Source: DASRRB01 sp036732755
Lineage (GTDB): Bacteria; Planctomycetota; B15-G4; SIAN01
Direction: 5' to 3'
NCBI GenBank assembly: GCA_036732755.1
Contig: DAINBU010000002.1
Coordinates: 1 to 64,000, forward strand
DNA: 64,000 bases
A program made the translations under genes and the position numbers. Positions 63,286 to 64,000 of this stretch are shown here, piece by piece (position 1 is the first letter of the stretch; each line of letters starts with the position of its first letter). The notes under the pieces were generated by a model. It was not told the DNA's origin and did no database searches. It was given only the letters and a program-made list of their open reading frames with translations.

Positions 63286-64000
63286 CTACCACGGCGGCCC
63301 CAGCTTGTCGCAGATCGACGTGAGGCGGTCCCACAGCTCGCCGTCGGGCGAGACGCCGTGGATCGCCATCGAGGCGCAGGTGGCCGCGAGGTCGTCGGCG
63401 CGCGGCCGCGAGTTGGGGTTCTCGACGCCCGCGTCGACCGCGCGAATGTAGCAGCGCAGCGCGTCGCCGGCGTTCCCCATCTCCTGGTACGACTCGGCGA
63501 GCGCGCGCAGCACGCGGGCGCGGTAGATGTTCACGATCTTCTCGCGCTGCTCGTCGAAGAGGGCGCGGGCCGCGTCGACGTCGGCCTTGGCCGGGTCGCG
63601 CTCGCCGCCGCGGAAGCGCAGGCCGGCGAGGCGCGCGACGATCGGGATCCAGTCCTCGGGCGCCCACTTCGTGCCGTCGACGAGGTCGCGCGCCTTCTTC
63701 ACCAGCGCCAGCGCGCCCGCGGGATCTTTGTGGGCGAGCGCCGCCTCGGCGAGCTGCTCGAGGACCTCGATGCGGATCTGCACCGGCATCTTGGCCCACG
63801 ACGCCTCGATCTTCTGCTCGATCTTCGCGCGCCGCTCGGCGTCGCCGTAGTGGCGGTCGAAGAGCTGCGCGCACCCCTTGAGTGCGTACTGGATCTGGTC
63901 GAACGTCCCGGCCACGACGAGGTGGTCCATCTCGGACAGTTGGCGGTCGCACGCCTCGACGTCGGCGAGCCCCGACCTCACCGGATCGATGCGCGCCGCC
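63286..64000 (-). CDS. TPR-like helical repeat protein, N-terminus outside window
   Basis: The frame is open to the right edge, so only the C-terminal 237 or so residues are seen. They form paired helices in TPR style (IRIEVLEQLAEAALAHKDPAGAL, YRARVLRALAESYQEMGNAGDAL). I recognise no catalytic motif and no membrane segment. Its full role cannot be judged. Confidence 0.65.
   Translation of the reverse strand, partial: AARIDPVRSGLADVEACDRQLSEMDHLVVAGTFDQIQYALKGCAQLFDRHYGDAERRAKIEQKIEASWAKMPVQIRIEVLEQLAEAALAHKDPAGALALVKKARDLVDGTKWAPEDWIPIVARLAGLRFRGGERDPAKADVDAARALFDEQREKIVNIYRARVLRALAESYQEMGNAGDALRCYIRAVDAGVENPNSRPRADDLAATCASMAIHGVSPDGELWDRLTSICDKLGPPW

Noticed and set aside
1..64000. Alternative genetic code reading TGA as an amino acid
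   Set aside because: Suggested by the TGA in the DUF5615 remnant, but many intact genes here end cleanly at TGA with overlaps such as ATGA and GTGA, so TGA is a stop.

Overview
The window is GC-rich, densely coded chromosomal DNA from a diderm (Gram-negative type) bacterium. It encodes a TonB/ExbB/ExbD system with an outer-membrane receptor, undecaprenyl-diphosphatase, signal peptides with lipoboxes, and several ECF sigma factors. The gene style (glycine-rich lipoproteins, a hydrolase fused to HEAT-like repeats, an FGE-type lipoprotein, NfeD with flotillin, a fused transaldolase/phosphoglucose isomerase) is compatible with Planctomycetota or a neighbouring phylum. That placement is an inference; no rRNA or other phylogenetic marker was seen.

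Layout. 1-6.4 kb holds a partial S46 peptidase, a DUF899 pair, a YCII/DGPF protein with an ECF42-like sigma factor, a methyltransferase, a phosphoesterase and a cupin. 6.6-8.4 kb holds an overlapping AAA ATPase and DUF4276 (TOPRIM-like) pair that looks like a small defence module. 8.4-15.5 kb holds a very large secreted gluzincin-type protein, an epimerase-like protein, a secreted unknown, a DUF2442 protein and an alpha/beta hydrolase. 15.5-31.3 kb is mostly central metabolism and envelope: tal-pgi with zwf, an ECF sigma with its zinc anti-sigma, uppP, a GH63-like glycosidase, a glycogen debranching enzyme, pepQ, NfeD and flotillin. 31.4-32.3 kb is an FGE-like lipoprotein.

32.3-52.2 kb is an accessory island. 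It holds an Rpn-type nuclease, several toxin-antitoxin modules in different states of decay, gene fragments, a possible IS end, two HNH endonucleases, a split HipA-like pair and two large helicases. The most striking part is 35.9-45.7 kb. Two convergent operons (HipA-like kinase, HipA-N1/HIRAN-like protein, MazG-like hydrolase and DUF2075 helicase on the plus strand; HIT-PLD-SF2-DUF3427 helicase and HNH nuclease on the minus strand) each contain a helicase carrying a LexA/S24-like domain with a Ser-Lys pair in the C-terminal part. I read this as a candidate, apparently undescribed, self-cleaving or damage-responsive defence system.

A second theme is antitoxin retention with toxin loss. Two DUF433 genes overlap broken DUF5615 toxins, and a third has none. 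A PIN toxin is reduced to its C-terminal half behind an intact long antitoxin-like gene, and a second PF09720 antitoxin copy survives only as its C-terminal half. A 210-bp duplication of the end of a hydrolase gene flanks the PIN module.

52.2-64 kb returns to housekeeping envelope functions: a propeller protein, then a minus-strand operon running DUF3450, ExbB, ExbD, TonB and a TPR protein, with a TonB-dependent receptor, a lipoprotein and a partial repeat protein upstream. No rRNA, tRNA or CRISPR array was recognised. Starts, domain limits and residue numbers are by eye.
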